Shown here: piece after piece, positions 18,941 to 27,785 of the stretch | How positions within the stretch are numbered: the stretch's first letter is position 1 | How the letters are laid out: each line of letters begins with the position of its first letter | Origin: Flavimaribacter sediminis | GTDB taxonomy: Bacteria; Pseudomonadota; Alphaproteobacteria; Rhizobiales; Rhizobiaceae | Assembly (NCBI RefSeq): GCF_019492055.1 | Contig: NZ_JAICBX010000002.1 | Location: 992,001 to 1,056,000 of the forward strand | Direction of reading: 5' to 3' | DNA: 64,000 nt | The notes under the pieces: generated by a model | Databases searched by the model: none | Seen by the model: only the letters and a program-made list of their open reading frames with translations | What the model was told of the DNA's origin: nothing | Translations under genes and position numbers: made by a program

Positions 18941-20113
18941 ATGCCGCCATTCACATTCAACACGACGCCGCAGATTGTCGCGAGGCCTGGAGCTTGCGCG
19001 CAAATAGCGGAAATCGCCGGCCTGCGCCTCGGCGAACGCGTCCTGTTCGTCACGGACAGGGGCATCCGCAATGTTGGTCTGGAACGCACCGCCCTGGCCG
19101 CGCTCGAGGCGTCCGGACATTCAGTCACGATCTTCGACGAGGTCGAAGCCGACCCCAGTCTGGCGACGCTCGAAAAAGCAATCGCCGTTGCTCGTGAGGT
19201 TGACGCAACCGGCGTTTTCGCGCTCGGCGGCGGCTCGTCGCTGGACGTCGCGAAGCTGACCGCGCTGATCGCCGGCTCCGGCGAAGACATCGACGAGGCC
19301 TGGGGCGTGGGAAACGCGAAGGGACCGCGACTGCCGCTGGTGCTAGCGCCGACGACCGCCGGCACGGGGTCGGAGGTCACGCCGGTATCGATCATCACGG
19401 TGGGCGGAGACGAGAAACGCGGCGTGTCGTCGCCGCTTATTCTGCCGGACATCGCCGTCCTTGACGCCGAACTGACGCTGACCCTGCCGGCGCCGACCAC
19501 GGCTGCAACCGGCATTGACGCCATGGTGCACGCGATCGAGGCCTATGCGTCGAAAAGCGCCAACAACAATCCGGTGTCCCGCATGCTGGCGAAGGAAGCG
19601 CTCAGACTGCTCGGCGCCAATATAAGAACGGTGATTGAGCGCCCGGAGGATATCGATGCGCGCAGCGCCATGCTGCTCGGCTCGACACTGGCCGGCATGG
19701 CCTTTGCCAACTCCCCGGTCGCGGCAGTGCATGCGCTCGCCTATCCGATCGGCGGGACATTTCATATTCCGCATGGCCTTTCCAATGCGCTGGTGCTGAC
19801 GGAGGTCCTGCGCTTCAACGCGGCCGAGACGCAAAACGGGTCGGCCGCGCGCTATGCGGAACTTGCGCCATGCGCCTTTGCCGATTTTCCCGATCATGGC
19901 GGCACGCAGGCCAATTGCGCCGCCTTCATCGAGAGGCTCGCCGACCTTTCAGCCGCAGTCGGACTTCCGAAACGTCTGCGCGACGTCGGCATCGGCGAGG
20001 CGGCGCTGCCGCAGATGGCGCGCGACGCAATGAAACAGACGCGGCTACTCGTCAACAATCCGCGCGAGGTCAGCGAGGCGGACGCGCTGGCTATCTACAG
20101 GGCGGCCTGGTGA
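18941..20113 (+). CDS. Iron-type (group III) alcohol dehydrogenase
   Basis: This is a 390-residue NAD(P)-dependent dehydrogenase of the Fe-ADH family. It shows the cofactor loop GGGSSLDVAKL near residue 95, APTTAGTGSEVTPV, and the metal ligands in GIDAMVHAIEAYAS (Asp and His) and VHALAYPIGGTFHIPHGLSNA (two His). The start at 18941 has GGGAGGAACG directly upstream; in-frame ATGs at 18914 and 18872 lack this. Some relatives are maleylacetate reductases, but the conserved metal ligands favour a true alcohol dehydrogenase. The thioesterase gene follows three nt later. Confidence 0.87.
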   Translation: MPPFTFNTTPQIVARPGACAQIAEIAGLRLGERVLFVTDRGIRNVGLERTALAALEASGHSVTIFDEVEADPSLATLEKAIAVAREVDATGVFALGGGSSLDVAKLTALIAGSGEDIDEAWGVGNAKGPRLPLVLAPTTAGTGSEVTPVSIITVGGDEKRGVSSPLILPDIAVLDAELTLTLPAPTTAATGIDAMVHAIEAYASKSANNNPVSRMLAKEALRLLGANIRTVIERPEDIDARSAMLLGSTLAGMAFANSPVAAVHALAYPIGGTFHIPHGLSNALVLTEVLRFNAAETQNGSAARYAELAPCAFADFPDHGGTQANCAAFIERLADLSAAVGLPKRLRDVGIGEAALPQMARDAMKQTRLLVNNPREVSEADALAIYRAAW

Positions 20114-20115
20114 CC

Positions 20116-20550
20116 ATGACAAGACCGTCTCCCTACACGCGCAGCGACTTTCGGCTCTTTCGTCCGCTGCAAACGCGCTGGTCCGACAATGATATCTATG
20201 GCCACATGAACAATGTGGTGCATTACCTGCTGTTCGACACGGCGGTGAATGGCTGGCTGATCGATCGCGGACTGCTCGATATCCGCAACGGCGATACGAT
20301 CGGTCTGGTGGTGGAAACCGGATGCCAGTATTTTCGCGAGATCATGTTTCCGGACAGTGTCACCGCCGGAATTCTCGTCACGCGGCTCGGCAATTCTTCC
20401 GTGACCTACGAGGTGGGTCTGTTCGCCAATGAAGACGACGGGGCGGCGGCGCAAGGACGTTTCGTCCATGTCTATGTCGACCGCGAAACCCGCCGGCCGA
20501 AGGCGCTCCCCGACGACTGGCGCACAGCGCTTCAGGAAATCAGCGCATGA
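20116..20550 (+). CDS. Acyl-CoA thioesterase (4HBT hot-dog family)
   Basis: This 144-residue single hot-dog domain protein has the catalytic segment TRWSDNDIYGHMNNVVHYLLFDTAVN, whose Asp matches the catalytic Asp of 4-hydroxybenzoyl-CoA thioesterase-like enzymes. The start ATG is three nt after the dehydrogenase stop, and its own end overlaps slyX by four bases. The acyl-CoA substrate cannot be told from sequence. Co-transcription with an alcohol dehydrogenase suggests a small aldehyde/alcohol or acyl-CoA detoxification unit, but this is a guess. Confidence 0.85.
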   Translation: MTRPSPYTRSDFRLFRPLQTRWSDNDIYGHMNNVVHYLLFDTAVNGWLIDRGLLDIRNGDTIGLVVETGCQYFREIMFPDSVTAGILVTRLGNSSVTYEVGLFANEDDGAAAQGRFVHVYVDRETRRPKALPDDWRTALQEISA

Positions 20551-20768
20551 CTGCGTCGTCGGACGAGCTTGGCGAGCGCCTGGCGCGGCTGGAGGAGCAC
20601 GTCGCGCATCAGCAGCGCGCAATCGAGGAGCTGTCCGATCAACTGAACGCGCAATGGAAGGCGATCGAATCTTTGCAGACGCGTCAGAAGAAGCTTGTCG
20701 AGCGGTTTGTGGCGGTGGAGGATCACGTCCGCGAAGCGCCCCCAGACACCAAGCCGCCGCATTACTGA
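20547..20768 (+). CDS. slyX: SlyX family protein
   Basis: This 73-residue, almost entirely helical protein contains the SlyX coiled coil ERLARLEEHVAHQQRAIEEL and ends with the typical PPH-Y tail (DTKPPHY). The function of SlyX is not established. The ATG overlaps the thioesterase stop (ATGA). It converges on the permease gene that ends at 20786. Confidence 0.88.
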   Translation: MTASSDELGERLARLEEHVAHQQRAIEELSDQLNAQWKAIESLQTRQKKLVERFVAVEDHVREAPPDTKPPHY

Positions 20769-20785
20769 TACGCCGTGCGACGATT

Positions 20786-21718
20786 TTAGTCGTCGACGCG
20801 CGGCTCCACGTAATGCCAGGCCACGGCGATCACTCCCATCACGATCAAGGCGATGATGAACGAGAGCGCCGCTCCCAATCCAAGCTGGAACGCTTCCATC
20901 TGGTTGGATATCAGCGGTGCGATCATCATTCGTTTCGGATCGCCCATGAGGATTGGAACGAAAAACATGCCGATGGCGGGAATGAAAGTCAGAACGGTCG
21001 CAGAAATGATCCCGGGCATGGTCTGCGGCAGCGTCACGTGCAGGAACGCCCGCGGTGGCGAGGCGCCGAGATCCTCCGCAGCCTGAACAAGCCGCCAGTC
21101 CATTTTCTCCAGAGACGTATAAAGCGCGATCACTGCGAATGGCAGGCAGAAGTATGTCATCACCAGAATATTGGCGAATTGCGAATAGACCAGGAACGGC
21201 AGGGGCTCATCGATGACGCCCAGTAGCCGCAGTCCCTTGTTGATCACGCCGCCATTGCCGAGGATCGCCATCCAGGCGTAGGCGCGCAACAGACCGCTGG
21301 TCCAGAAGGAGAGGATGACCGCGCCGATCAGGATTTTCTGCCACCGATGCGTATAGCGAACGATGTAATAGGTCAGCGGATAAGCCACGACCAGCGTGGT
21401 CAGCGTGATGATTGCGGATGTCCACAATGTACGCAGGAGAACGCTCTGATAGGACCAGGAATCGAAGAACGCGCGGTAATTGGCGAGCGTCCATTCCGGT
21501 ATGATCTCGTAGTTTCGGCTCGTCCAGAAACTGTAGACGAACATGATGCCCAGCGGCGCCACGAAGAGCATGGTCTGCACAAACAGCGCAGGCAGGAGGC
21601 TCCACGGCGCATTCGGCATGCGTCGCGAGGACGACGCCCAATCCGGCGCCGTCTCCGCGGCTTGACCGGCAGGCTTGCCGGTCTCGTCGGGTAGTGGATC
21701 TGTTACGATCGTGCTCAT
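20786..21718 (-). CDS. Polyamine-type ABC transporter permease (PotB-like)
   Basis: This 310-residue inner-membrane permease has a cytoplasmic N-terminus of about 35 residues, six main helices, and the binding-protein-dependent transport motif EDLGASPPRAFLHVTLPQTMPGI, the EAA loop that contacts the ATPase. The order and sequence are those of PotB/PotH proteins of spermidine/putrescine importers. It overlaps the upstream solute-binding protein gene by four bases. The partner PotC-like permease is encoded divergently at 25720. Confidence 0.9.
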   Translation of the reverse strand: MSTIVTDPLPDETGKPAGQAAETAPDWASSSRRMPNAPWSLLPALFVQTMLFVAPLGIMFVYSFWTSRNYEIIPEWTLANYRAFFDSWSYQSVLLRTLWTSAIITLTTLVVAYPLTYYIVRYTHRWQKILIGAVILSFWTSGLLRAYAWMAILGNGGVINKGLRLLGVIDEPLPFLVYSQFANILVMTYFCLPFAVIALYTSLEKMDWRLVQAAEDLGASPPRAFLHVTLPQTMPGIISATVLTFIPAIGMFFVPILMGDPKRMMIAPLISNQMEAFQLGLGAALSFIIALIVMGVIAVAWHYVEPRVDD

Positions 21719-22815
21719 GTAGCAGCGAGAACGTCGTTCCAGGCGGCTGCATACTTGTCGGGATATTCCGGAGCGCGAATCAGCTTCATGTTGAAGGCGA
21801 CCTCGGGCTGATCCATGAAGTTCGCCTTGACGATGTCATCGTGGCCTTCCGCGATCAGTTTCTCCACGCCCGCCCGATTTGCGCACCCGCGCTGCAGGCG
21901 CAGGAAATTGGTTGCGACGTAATCGGCAGAATGGATCTCGTTGATCCATTTCAGCGCGTCTTCCCGATTGGCGGCGTCCTTGACCAGCATGTCGCCGTCG
22001 ATCCAGCCATAATAGCCTTCCTTGGGCGGGTTTGTGCCCATTTTCGGGCCGCCATTCGCGGTCACCGTATAGGCGCGACCGGGCGAACTCATGCCGATCC
22101 AGATCGTGCCTTCAACGAACAGACGCAGCTGTTCATTCCAGCCCTTGGTGATCGTTGGCGCGTTGCGCTTGATCTTGATCAGGATTTCCTTGGCCTTCTC
22201 GAGCTGGGAATCGTTCATCTTGAACGGATCTTCGTAACCGAGCAGGAAGGCGGCGATCGGCCACATGAATTCATGCTGGTCTGAGAAGGCGACGTGTCCC
22301 TTGTATTTCGGATCAAGCAGAGCCTCGTAGGAATCCGGGGCTTCTGACACCTCATCCTCGTTGTAGACGAGGATCGTCGGGTTCCATCCCCAAGGCGCCA
22401 TCAGCATTTTGCCGTCGGAAGTGACCAGGTCCGGAATATGCTTGAACTGTTCGTACATATTGGCCTTGACGTTCGGAATGCTGTCCAGATCGATGGGTTC
22501 GATCATGTCAGCTTCCAGATATTTCAGCGTCCACAGGCCGTCAGCCTCTATCAGGTCGTACTGGCTCACCCCGGAAAGCTTTAGCTTGGCGAAGGTCGAG
22601 GCGTTCGAGTTCATCGCGATGTGATTTACGCGGATCCCCGTCTCATCATAAAACTCGGCAATTCCGCCCGGTTCGACATGACCGCCCCAGGCCATCCAGT
22701 TGACCTCGCCGGCGGCGTGTGCGCGCCTTGGCGACATGAGGGATCCGCTTGCCGTCACTGCCCCGAGCGCCGCAGCGCCCTTGAGAAGTTCACGCCTTTT
22801 GAGGTGGGTTTTCAT
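21715..22815 (-). CDS. Polyamine-type ABC transporter solute-binding protein (PotD-like)
   Basis: This 366-residue periplasmic binding protein has a Tat-type signal peptide (KRRELLKGAAALGAVTAS, ending near AHA). The mature part shows PotD-family features such as YDLIEADGLWTLKYLEADMIEPID and APWGWNPTILVYNEDEV. The start MKTHLKRREL at 22815 has an AGGAGA-type site upstream; the open frame extends further without homology. It lies 85 nt downstream of the ATPase gene and overlaps the permease gene. The ligand could be putrescine, spermidine, GABA or a related amine. Confidence 0.88.
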   Translation of the reverse strand: MKTHLKRRELLKGAAALGAVTASGSLMSPRRAHAAGEVNWMAWGGHVEPGGIAEFYDETGIRVNHIAMNSNASTFAKLKLSGVSQYDLIEADGLWTLKYLEADMIEPIDLDSIPNVKANMYEQFKHIPDLVTSDGKMLMAPWGWNPTILVYNEDEVSEAPDSYEALLDPKYKGHVAFSDQHEFMWPIAAFLLGYEDPFKMNDSQLEKAKEILIKIKRNAPTITKGWNEQLRLFVEGTIWIGMSSPGRAYTVTANGGPKMGTNPPKEGYYGWIDGDMLVKDAANREDALKWINEIHSADYVATNFLRLQRGCANRAGVEKLIAEGHDDIVKANFMDQPEVAFNMKLIRAPEYPDKYAAAWNDVLAAT

Positions 22816-22900
22816 TGCCAGTTCTCCTGTAGAGGTCGGGTTGATATTGATTAGCCGGTTTTTGTTATTCCGTTTTCTTTCCACGGTTTCAGTTCTGTTT

Positions 22901-24037
22901 TTAATTGGCAAAGACACTCGCATCAGCGTCTGACCAGGTTACGTAGACAGCGTCTCCGTCGTTTACGGCGTCGCTCGTCGACGTCATTCCATCGCTCAGC
23001 CGGTAGGCGACCAGTTCGTGTCCGGAAGCATGTTGAACATGGCAATGGGCGACGAATCCGACCTTGTTCAATCGGCTCAGCGTTGCTTCGAAGAAGTGTC
23101 CCTCCACCGGCTTGTTGCGCGAAACGCGTATCCGTTCCGGCCTGACAAGCAGCGACACCGCCTCGCCCTCGGAGATCGCCGCATCACTGCGCGCCGGCAT
23201 CGCGCCAATTCCTTCGAGTTCGACCATCATGGATTGGCCGCTGACCTGGCTGACACGGCCTGACAACGCATTCGGCGAGCCCATGAACTCCATCACGAAG
23301 CGATGCGACGGCGTATCGTAAATTTCCGTCGGGGTTCCGACCTGCAGCACCTTCCCGTGATCCATGACCGCAATCCGGTCGGACATGGTGAGCGCCTCTT
23401 CCTGGTCGTGGGTCACATAGACGAAAGTGATGCCCACCTTTCGTTGCAGGTTTGTGAGTTCCGTCTGCATCTGTTTGCGCAATTTCAGATCGAGCGCGCC
23501 GAGCGGTTCGTCCAACAACAGCACCGACGGCTGATTGACGAGCGCCCTCGCCAAGGCGACGCGCTGGCGTTGTCCGCCGCTGAGTTGAGCCGGACGACGA
23601 CCTTCCATGCCGCCGAGCGAAACCAGGTCCAGAATTTCCGAAACAGCGGTGCGTCGCTTGGCGGCGGGCAAGCCCTTCATCTTCAGTCCGAAGGCGACGT
23701 TGTCGCCAATCGTCATATGCGGAAACAACGCATAGCTCTGGAACACGGTGTTTACCGGCCGGCGGTAGGACGGAACGTTGGCGACATCATGCCCCGCAAT
23801 GCGCAACGCGCCGGAGGTTGGCATTTCGAAGCCGCCGATCAACGCGAGCGTTGTGCTCTTGCCGCAGCCACTGGGACCAAGAAGAGAAAAGAATTCGCCC
23901 TTGCGAATGTTCAAGTCGATGCTGGAAAGCGCGCACACCGTGCCGTAGTTTTTTGTAACGCCGCGAATTTCGACAGCGTCCGGCGCATTGACCGGTTCGC
24001 CGGCCGCCTGATGATCAGATTTGATTGTGATGTTCAT
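22901..24037 (-). CDS. Polyamine-type ABC transporter ATPase (PotA-like)
   Basis: This 378-residue ATPase has Walker A LGPSGCGKSTTLALIGG near residue 56, signature LSGGQRQRVALARAL, Walker B VLLLDEPLGALD, the switch His in VTHDQEEAL, and a C-terminal TOBE-type domain from about residue 290. This is the PotA/spermidine class. It is the promoter-proximal gene of the minus-strand unit and faces the divergent decarboxylase-permease unit across 315 nt. Confidence 0.92.
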   Translation of the reverse strand: MNITIKSDHQAAGEPVNAPDAVEIRGVTKNYGTVCALSSIDLNIRKGEFFSLLGPSGCGKSTTLALIGGFEMPTSGALRIAGHDVANVPSYRRPVNTVFQSYALFPHMTIGDNVAFGLKMKGLPAAKRRTAVSEILDLVSLGGMEGRRPAQLSGGQRQRVALARALVNQPSVLLLDEPLGALDLKLRKQMQTELTNLQRKVGITFVYVTHDQEEALTMSDRIAVMDHGKVLQVGTPTEIYDTPSHRFVMEFMGSPNALSGRVSQVSGQSMMVELEGIGAMPARSDAAISEGEAVSLLVRPERIRVSRNKPVEGHFFEATLSRLNKVGFVAHCHVQHASGHELVAYRLSDGMTSTSDAVNDGDAVYVTWSDADASVFAN

Positions 24038-24352
24038 TTTCCATCGGCTGCCTGCATGACCCTCCCACCGACCAACTATGCGGATGTTACGGGTCCCTTG
24101 TCAACCAAAGCTATATAGGATTAGTGTTGTCGCTAGTTGGGCTTCCTGAGCTGGAGAGCAAGACGTGACTGTACATCCGTATGTTGCTGAAAATGACGCG
24201 GGTAGACGCACGGCGCTTTTCTACGATGCGTTCGCGAATGGCCGCGAACGACCTCTATCGCCAACGCTCTCGACCTACGCCGCCCATTCCGAGAAGGCGT
24301 CGGGTCAAGACGCTTTCGCTCATTTCGCAAGAATAGATAAAAGGACCTGATA
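24038..24352. promoter_or_regulatory. Divergent intergenic region of the split polyamine locus
   Basis: This 315-nt gap should contain back-to-back promoters for the ATPase unit (minus) and the decarboxylase-permease unit (plus). A 61-codon frame at 24165-24350 starts with GTG and has no Shine-Dalgarno site or recognisable product; I do not call it a gene. I saw no clear operator palindrome. Confidence 0.4.
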
Positions 24353-25600
24353 ATGGCCACCAAACTGCCCGAGACTGGCCTTTCCCGCGACGAGATCATC
24401 AACCACCTCACCGATCTCAAGAAAGACGACATCAAGTGGGCGGAAGGGCGCACGCCGATGTTCATTTTCAAGGCGGACACCGAACTCAGCAAGCTTACCC
24501 AGGAAGCCTTCAACCTCTACTTCAACGAGAACGCCCTTGGCGCGCACCGCGCATACAAGAGCATTCGACAGATGGAAGACGACATCGTCGCTATCGGCCT
24601 CGATCTGTTCAATGCGCCTGCAGGCGGGCAGGGCTACTTCACCACCGGCGGCACCGAAAGCATCATGTGCGCTGTGAAAACCGCCAAGACGTGGGCGCGC
24701 GACAAACGGGGCGATCCCAAGTTTCACGGCAACATCGTCGCAGCGGAGACCGCGCATCCGGCTTTCCGCAAATCATGCGATCTCATGGATATCGAGATCA
24801 GGAAATACCCGGTGAAAGACTTCCGGGCGGATCCCGCCGCACTGGAAGCTGCCATTGACGAAAACACATTCATGATTATCGGCTCCGCGCCCTGTTTTCC
24901 CTATGGTGTCGTCGATCCAATCGAAGAGCTTTCCGAGGTCGCCCTCAGGCACGATCTTTGGCTGCATGTCGACGCCTGCGTCGGCGGCTACATGCTGCCT
25001 TTCGCCGAAGAACTCGGGCAGAAGATTCCTGTCTGGGATTTCCGCGCTCCCGGCGTGGCTTCGATCTCGGCGGACCTTCACAAGTTCGGCTACGCGCCGA
25101 AGCCTGCTTCAACCGTCTTCTTCCGCTCCCAGGAGCATGCGAAGCATCTTATCTTCTTCTACAATGAATGGCCGAGCGGCCTCTACGCGACGGCGACGGT
25201 CGTCGGAACGCGTCCCGGCGGAGGCGTCGCCGGAGCGTGGGCGACGCTGCACGCTCTCGGTCATGAAGGCTACCTGGATGTGACCCGAAGGCTGCTCGAC
25301 CTCATCGCCCGCTACAAGAAGGGCATAGAGGAAATTCCCGGACTGAAGGTCATCGACGATCCGCAGCTTGCGATCATTGCTTTCACCTCTGACGAGGTCG
25401 ACTTGCTTCAGGTTGGCAGCCACATGCCGAAACGCGGCTGGCTGCCGAGTTTTCTGCAAGAGCCCAAGGGCATGCACCTGATGCTTTCGCTTATCCACGA
25501 ACAGGCTTGCGACAAGTGGCTGGAGGACCTGCGCTGGGCGGTGGAGGAACAGCGCGCAGCCGCGCCGGGCAGCGAGAAAAAGGTCGACGTCGTCTACTGA
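24353..25600 (+). CDS. PLP-dependent decarboxylase / sphingosine-1-phosphate-lyase-like enzyme
   Basis: This is a 415-residue group II PLP decarboxylase-fold enzyme. It shows GGTESIMCAVKTAK near residue 100, the PLP-contacting HVDACVGGYMLPF (Asp pairing with the pyridine nitrogen), and the Schiff-base Lys in SADLHKFGYAPKPAST near residue 245. The sequence is closest in feel to the S1P-lyase/MfnA-like branch. Its place between the two halves of a polyamine-type ABC transporter suggests it acts on an imported amine or amino acid. The substrate cannot be named from sequence. Confidence 0.85.
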   Translation: MATKLPETGLSRDEIINHLTDLKKDDIKWAEGRTPMFIFKADTELSKLTQEAFNLYFNENALGAHRAYKSIRQMEDDIVAIGLDLFNAPAGGQGYFTTGGTESIMCAVKTAKTWARDKRGDPKFHGNIVAAETAHPAFRKSCDLMDIEIRKYPVKDFRADPAALEAAIDENTFMIIGSAPCFPYGVVDPIEELSEVALRHDLWLHVDACVGGYMLPFAEELGQKIPVWDFRAPGVASISADLHKFGYAPKPASTVFFRSQEHAKHLIFFYNEWPSGLYATATVVGTRPGGGVAGAWATLHALGHEGYLDVTRRLLDLIARYKKGIEEIPGLKVIDDPQLAIIAFTSDEVDLLQVGSHMPKRGWLPSFLQEPKGMHLMLSLIHEQACDKWLEDLRWAVEEQRAAAPGSEKKVDVVY

Positions 25601-25633
25601 CGGCGTCGAAGAACGCCGGGCGGAACCAGCAAC

Positions 25634-25723
25634 ATGACAAGGGCAATCAATGCAGCTCGTCTCGATCGTTTCATCAAGGAAGCAGACGATGCGGACTGGA
25701 TGATGACAGGGCAGACCAGATGA
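25634..25723 (+). CDS. Possible 29-residue leader peptide overlapping the PotC-like start
   Basis: A short frame starting ATG at 25634 (MTRAINAARLDRF...) ends with TGA at 25721-25723, overlapping the ATG of the downstream permease (25720) as ATGA. Its upstream ribosome site is weak. The exact stop/start overlap suggests translational coupling, but chance is a real alternative. Confidence 0.3.
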   Translation: MTRAINAARLDRFIKEADDADWMMTGQTR

Positions 25724-26499
25724 CCAGACGCTTTCTTCTCATCTATACGATCCTCGGATTCTGCTTCCTGTATGTGCCGCTGTTCTTCCTCGTCCTGTTC
25801 TCCTTCAACGACAGCATCATTCCGTCACTGCCGATTCGCGGGCTCACCCTGAAATGGTATCGCGAACTTGGCCATGACTTCGTTCTGCACGACGCCCTCT
25901 ACTCCAGCCTGATCATTGCGTCGGCGACGACCGTCATTTCGACGACGATCGGAACGATGGCGGCTTTTCCGCTCGTCCGCAGCGCTTTTCGCTTCAAGCG
26001 CATGAGCCAGGCGCTGCTTCTGCTGCCGATGATCATCCCGCACTTCCTGATGGGCGTCGCTCTGCTGCTGTTCTTTTCCTTCGTAAACATGCCGCTGTCC
26101 CGACTGACCATCATACTGGGTCACGTCGTCTTTACCCTGCCCTTCGCAGTTCTGATCGTATCGACGCGCCTCTACGGGTTCGACCGGACCCTGGAGACAG
26201 CCGGCGGCGATCTGGGCGCATCGCCCCTGAGAGTTTTCTGGCACATCACCCTGCCATTGATCGCGCCCGGTGTCGCGGGCGCCGCCCTTTTCGTCTTTAC
26301 GCTGTCGATGGACGAGTTCCTCATCACCTATTTCGTGTCCGGCCAGCGCGGCACACTGACGATGTATATCTGGAGCCTTATGAAGGACGGGATCGGACCG
26401 CGTATCAATGCGCTGGCGAGCTTGCTTTTCGCCGTGTCGTTCCTGATCCTGATCGTTGGCGGTTGGTTGACGCGCAATGCGGGGCAGACCGCGCGCTGA
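25720..26499 (+). CDS. Polyamine-type ABC transporter permease (PotC-like)
   Basis: This 259-residue permease has six predicted helices. The motif ETAGGDLGASPLRVFWHITLPLIAPGV is the EAA loop, and FTLSMDEFLITYFVSGQ is strongly characteristic of PotC/PotI proteins. The start MTRRFLLIYTILGF matches the family; the frame runs about 70 codons further upstream into the decarboxylase end without homology. It is the missing fourth component of the ABC transporter encoded divergently at 20786-24037. Confidence 0.9.
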   Translation: MTRRFLLIYTILGFCFLYVPLFFLVLFSFNDSIIPSLPIRGLTLKWYRELGHDFVLHDALYSSLIIASATTVISTTIGTMAAFPLVRSAFRFKRMSQALLLLPMIIPHFLMGVALLLFFSFVNMPLSRLTIILGHVVFTLPFAVLIVSTRLYGFDRTLETAGGDLGASPLRVFWHITLPLIAPGVAGAALFVFTLSMDEFLITYFVSGQRGTLTMYIWSLMKDGIGPRINALASLLFAVSFLILIVGGWLTRNAGQTAR

Positions 26500-26656
26500 T
26501 TTTTTATGAATCCGCGCCGCGCCGACTGATCGGCGAGACGCTTGAAAAATATCGTTAAAATATCGCCCGTCGCGGGGCAATCGGCCTTGCCGTGAAAACC
26601 GGTTGCCCGTAATTACTCTGGTCCGCGCAAATGCGTATGGCGGGAGGAATGAATTC

Positions 26657-27769
26657 ATGACCGGGTTTTCGCATTTTACGCCGCTCGTACAGTCGCTTCC
26701 GGCGACAATACCCTTTGTCGGGCCGGAAGCCCAGGAGCGCAAATCCGGCAAATCCTTCCGTGCGCGCATCGGCGCCAACGAGAACGGCTTCGGGCCGGCG
26801 CCCTCGGTGCAGGAGCATATACGGATAGCCGCCGGCGATGTCTGGAAATACGCCGATCCGGAGAATTTCGATCTGCGCGCCGCACTTGCAGATCATCTGG
26901 GCTTGAAGCCCGACCAGATTGTGGTCGACGGCGGCGTCGATACGTTGCTCGGCCTTGCCGTGCGGCAGGTGGTGAGCGAAGGAACGCCCGTCGTCAGCTC
27001 GCTCGGCGCCTATCCGACCTTCAACTACCATGTGGCGGGATTTGGCGGACGACTGGTCACCGTACCCTATCTGAACGATCGCGAAGACCCGGAAGCACTG
27101 CTCGACGCAGTGAAGCGCGAGGAAGCGGCCATCGTCTACATGTCCAATCCGGACAACCCGATGGGAACATGGCACAGCGCCGAGACGATCAGCGCATTCG
27201 CAGCGGCGCTACCCGAAAACACCCTGTTCGTGCTCGACGAAGCCTACGGCGAGATGGCGCCGGACGGCGCATTGCCGCCAGTCGACGCCTTCCTCGATCG
27301 GCCGAACATCGTCCGGATGCGCACCTTTTCCAAAGCCTATGGACTGGCCGGCATGCGCTGCGGCTACGCCTTCGGCCATCCCGACACTATCGCCTCCTTC
27401 GACAAGGTGCGCAATCATTTTGGCATGAACATCCTGACCCAGATCGCGGCGTTAGAGGCGCTGCGCGACCAAGCCTATCTTGCCGACGTGCTGGGACGGA
27501 TCGAGGCGTCCAAGGGGCGGATCTCGGCGATCGCCCGCGCCAACGGGCTGGAGCCGCTGCCTTCGGCGACCAATTTCGTGACAATTGACTGTGGCCGCGA
27601 CGGAGCGTTTGCGGCGGCCGTCCTTGCAGCGCTGGTTGAACGCGGCGTCTTCGTGCGCATGCCGGGGGTCGAGCCGCTCAATCGCTGCATTCGCATCAGC
27701 GCCGCGCCGGAAGCGGACATCGACATTTTTGAAGAAGAACTGCCGATGGCTCTTGCCGCGGCGTCCTGA
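26657..27769 (+). CDS. HisC-like PLP aminotransferase
   Basis: This 370-residue fold type I aminotransferase belongs to the histidinol-phosphate aminotransferase group. It has RIGANENGFGPAPS at the N-terminus, VDGGVDTLLGLAVRQ, MSNPDNPMGTW (cofactor Asn), FVLDEAYGEM, and the Schiff-base Lys in TFSKAYGLAGMRCGYAFG near residue 225. GGGAGGAAT precedes the ATG at 26657. It lies alone, 157 nt after the permease gene and away from his genes, so a catabolic or amino-acid-specific role is as likely as histidine synthesis. Confidence 0.87.
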   Translation: MTGFSHFTPLVQSLPATIPFVGPEAQERKSGKSFRARIGANENGFGPAPSVQEHIRIAAGDVWKYADPENFDLRAALADHLGLKPDQIVVDGGVDTLLGLAVRQVVSEGTPVVSSLGAYPTFNYHVAGFGGRLVTVPYLNDREDPEALLDAVKREEAAIVYMSNPDNPMGTWHSAETISAFAAALPENTLFVLDEAYGEMAPDGALPPVDAFLDRPNIVRMRTFSKAYGLAGMRCGYAFGHPDTIASFDKVRNHFGMNILTQIAALEALRDQAYLADVLGRIEASKGRISAIARANGLEPLPSATNFVTIDCGRDGAFAAAVLAALVERGVFVRMPGVEPLNRCIRISAAPEADIDIFEEELPMALAAAS

Positions 27770-27785
27770 TAGGACGGCGCGCCAT

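Noticed and set aside
24165-24350. A 61-codon plus-strand frame before the PLP decarboxylase
   Set aside because: It has a GTG start, no Shine-Dalgarno site and no recognisable product, in a region that must hold divergent promoters.
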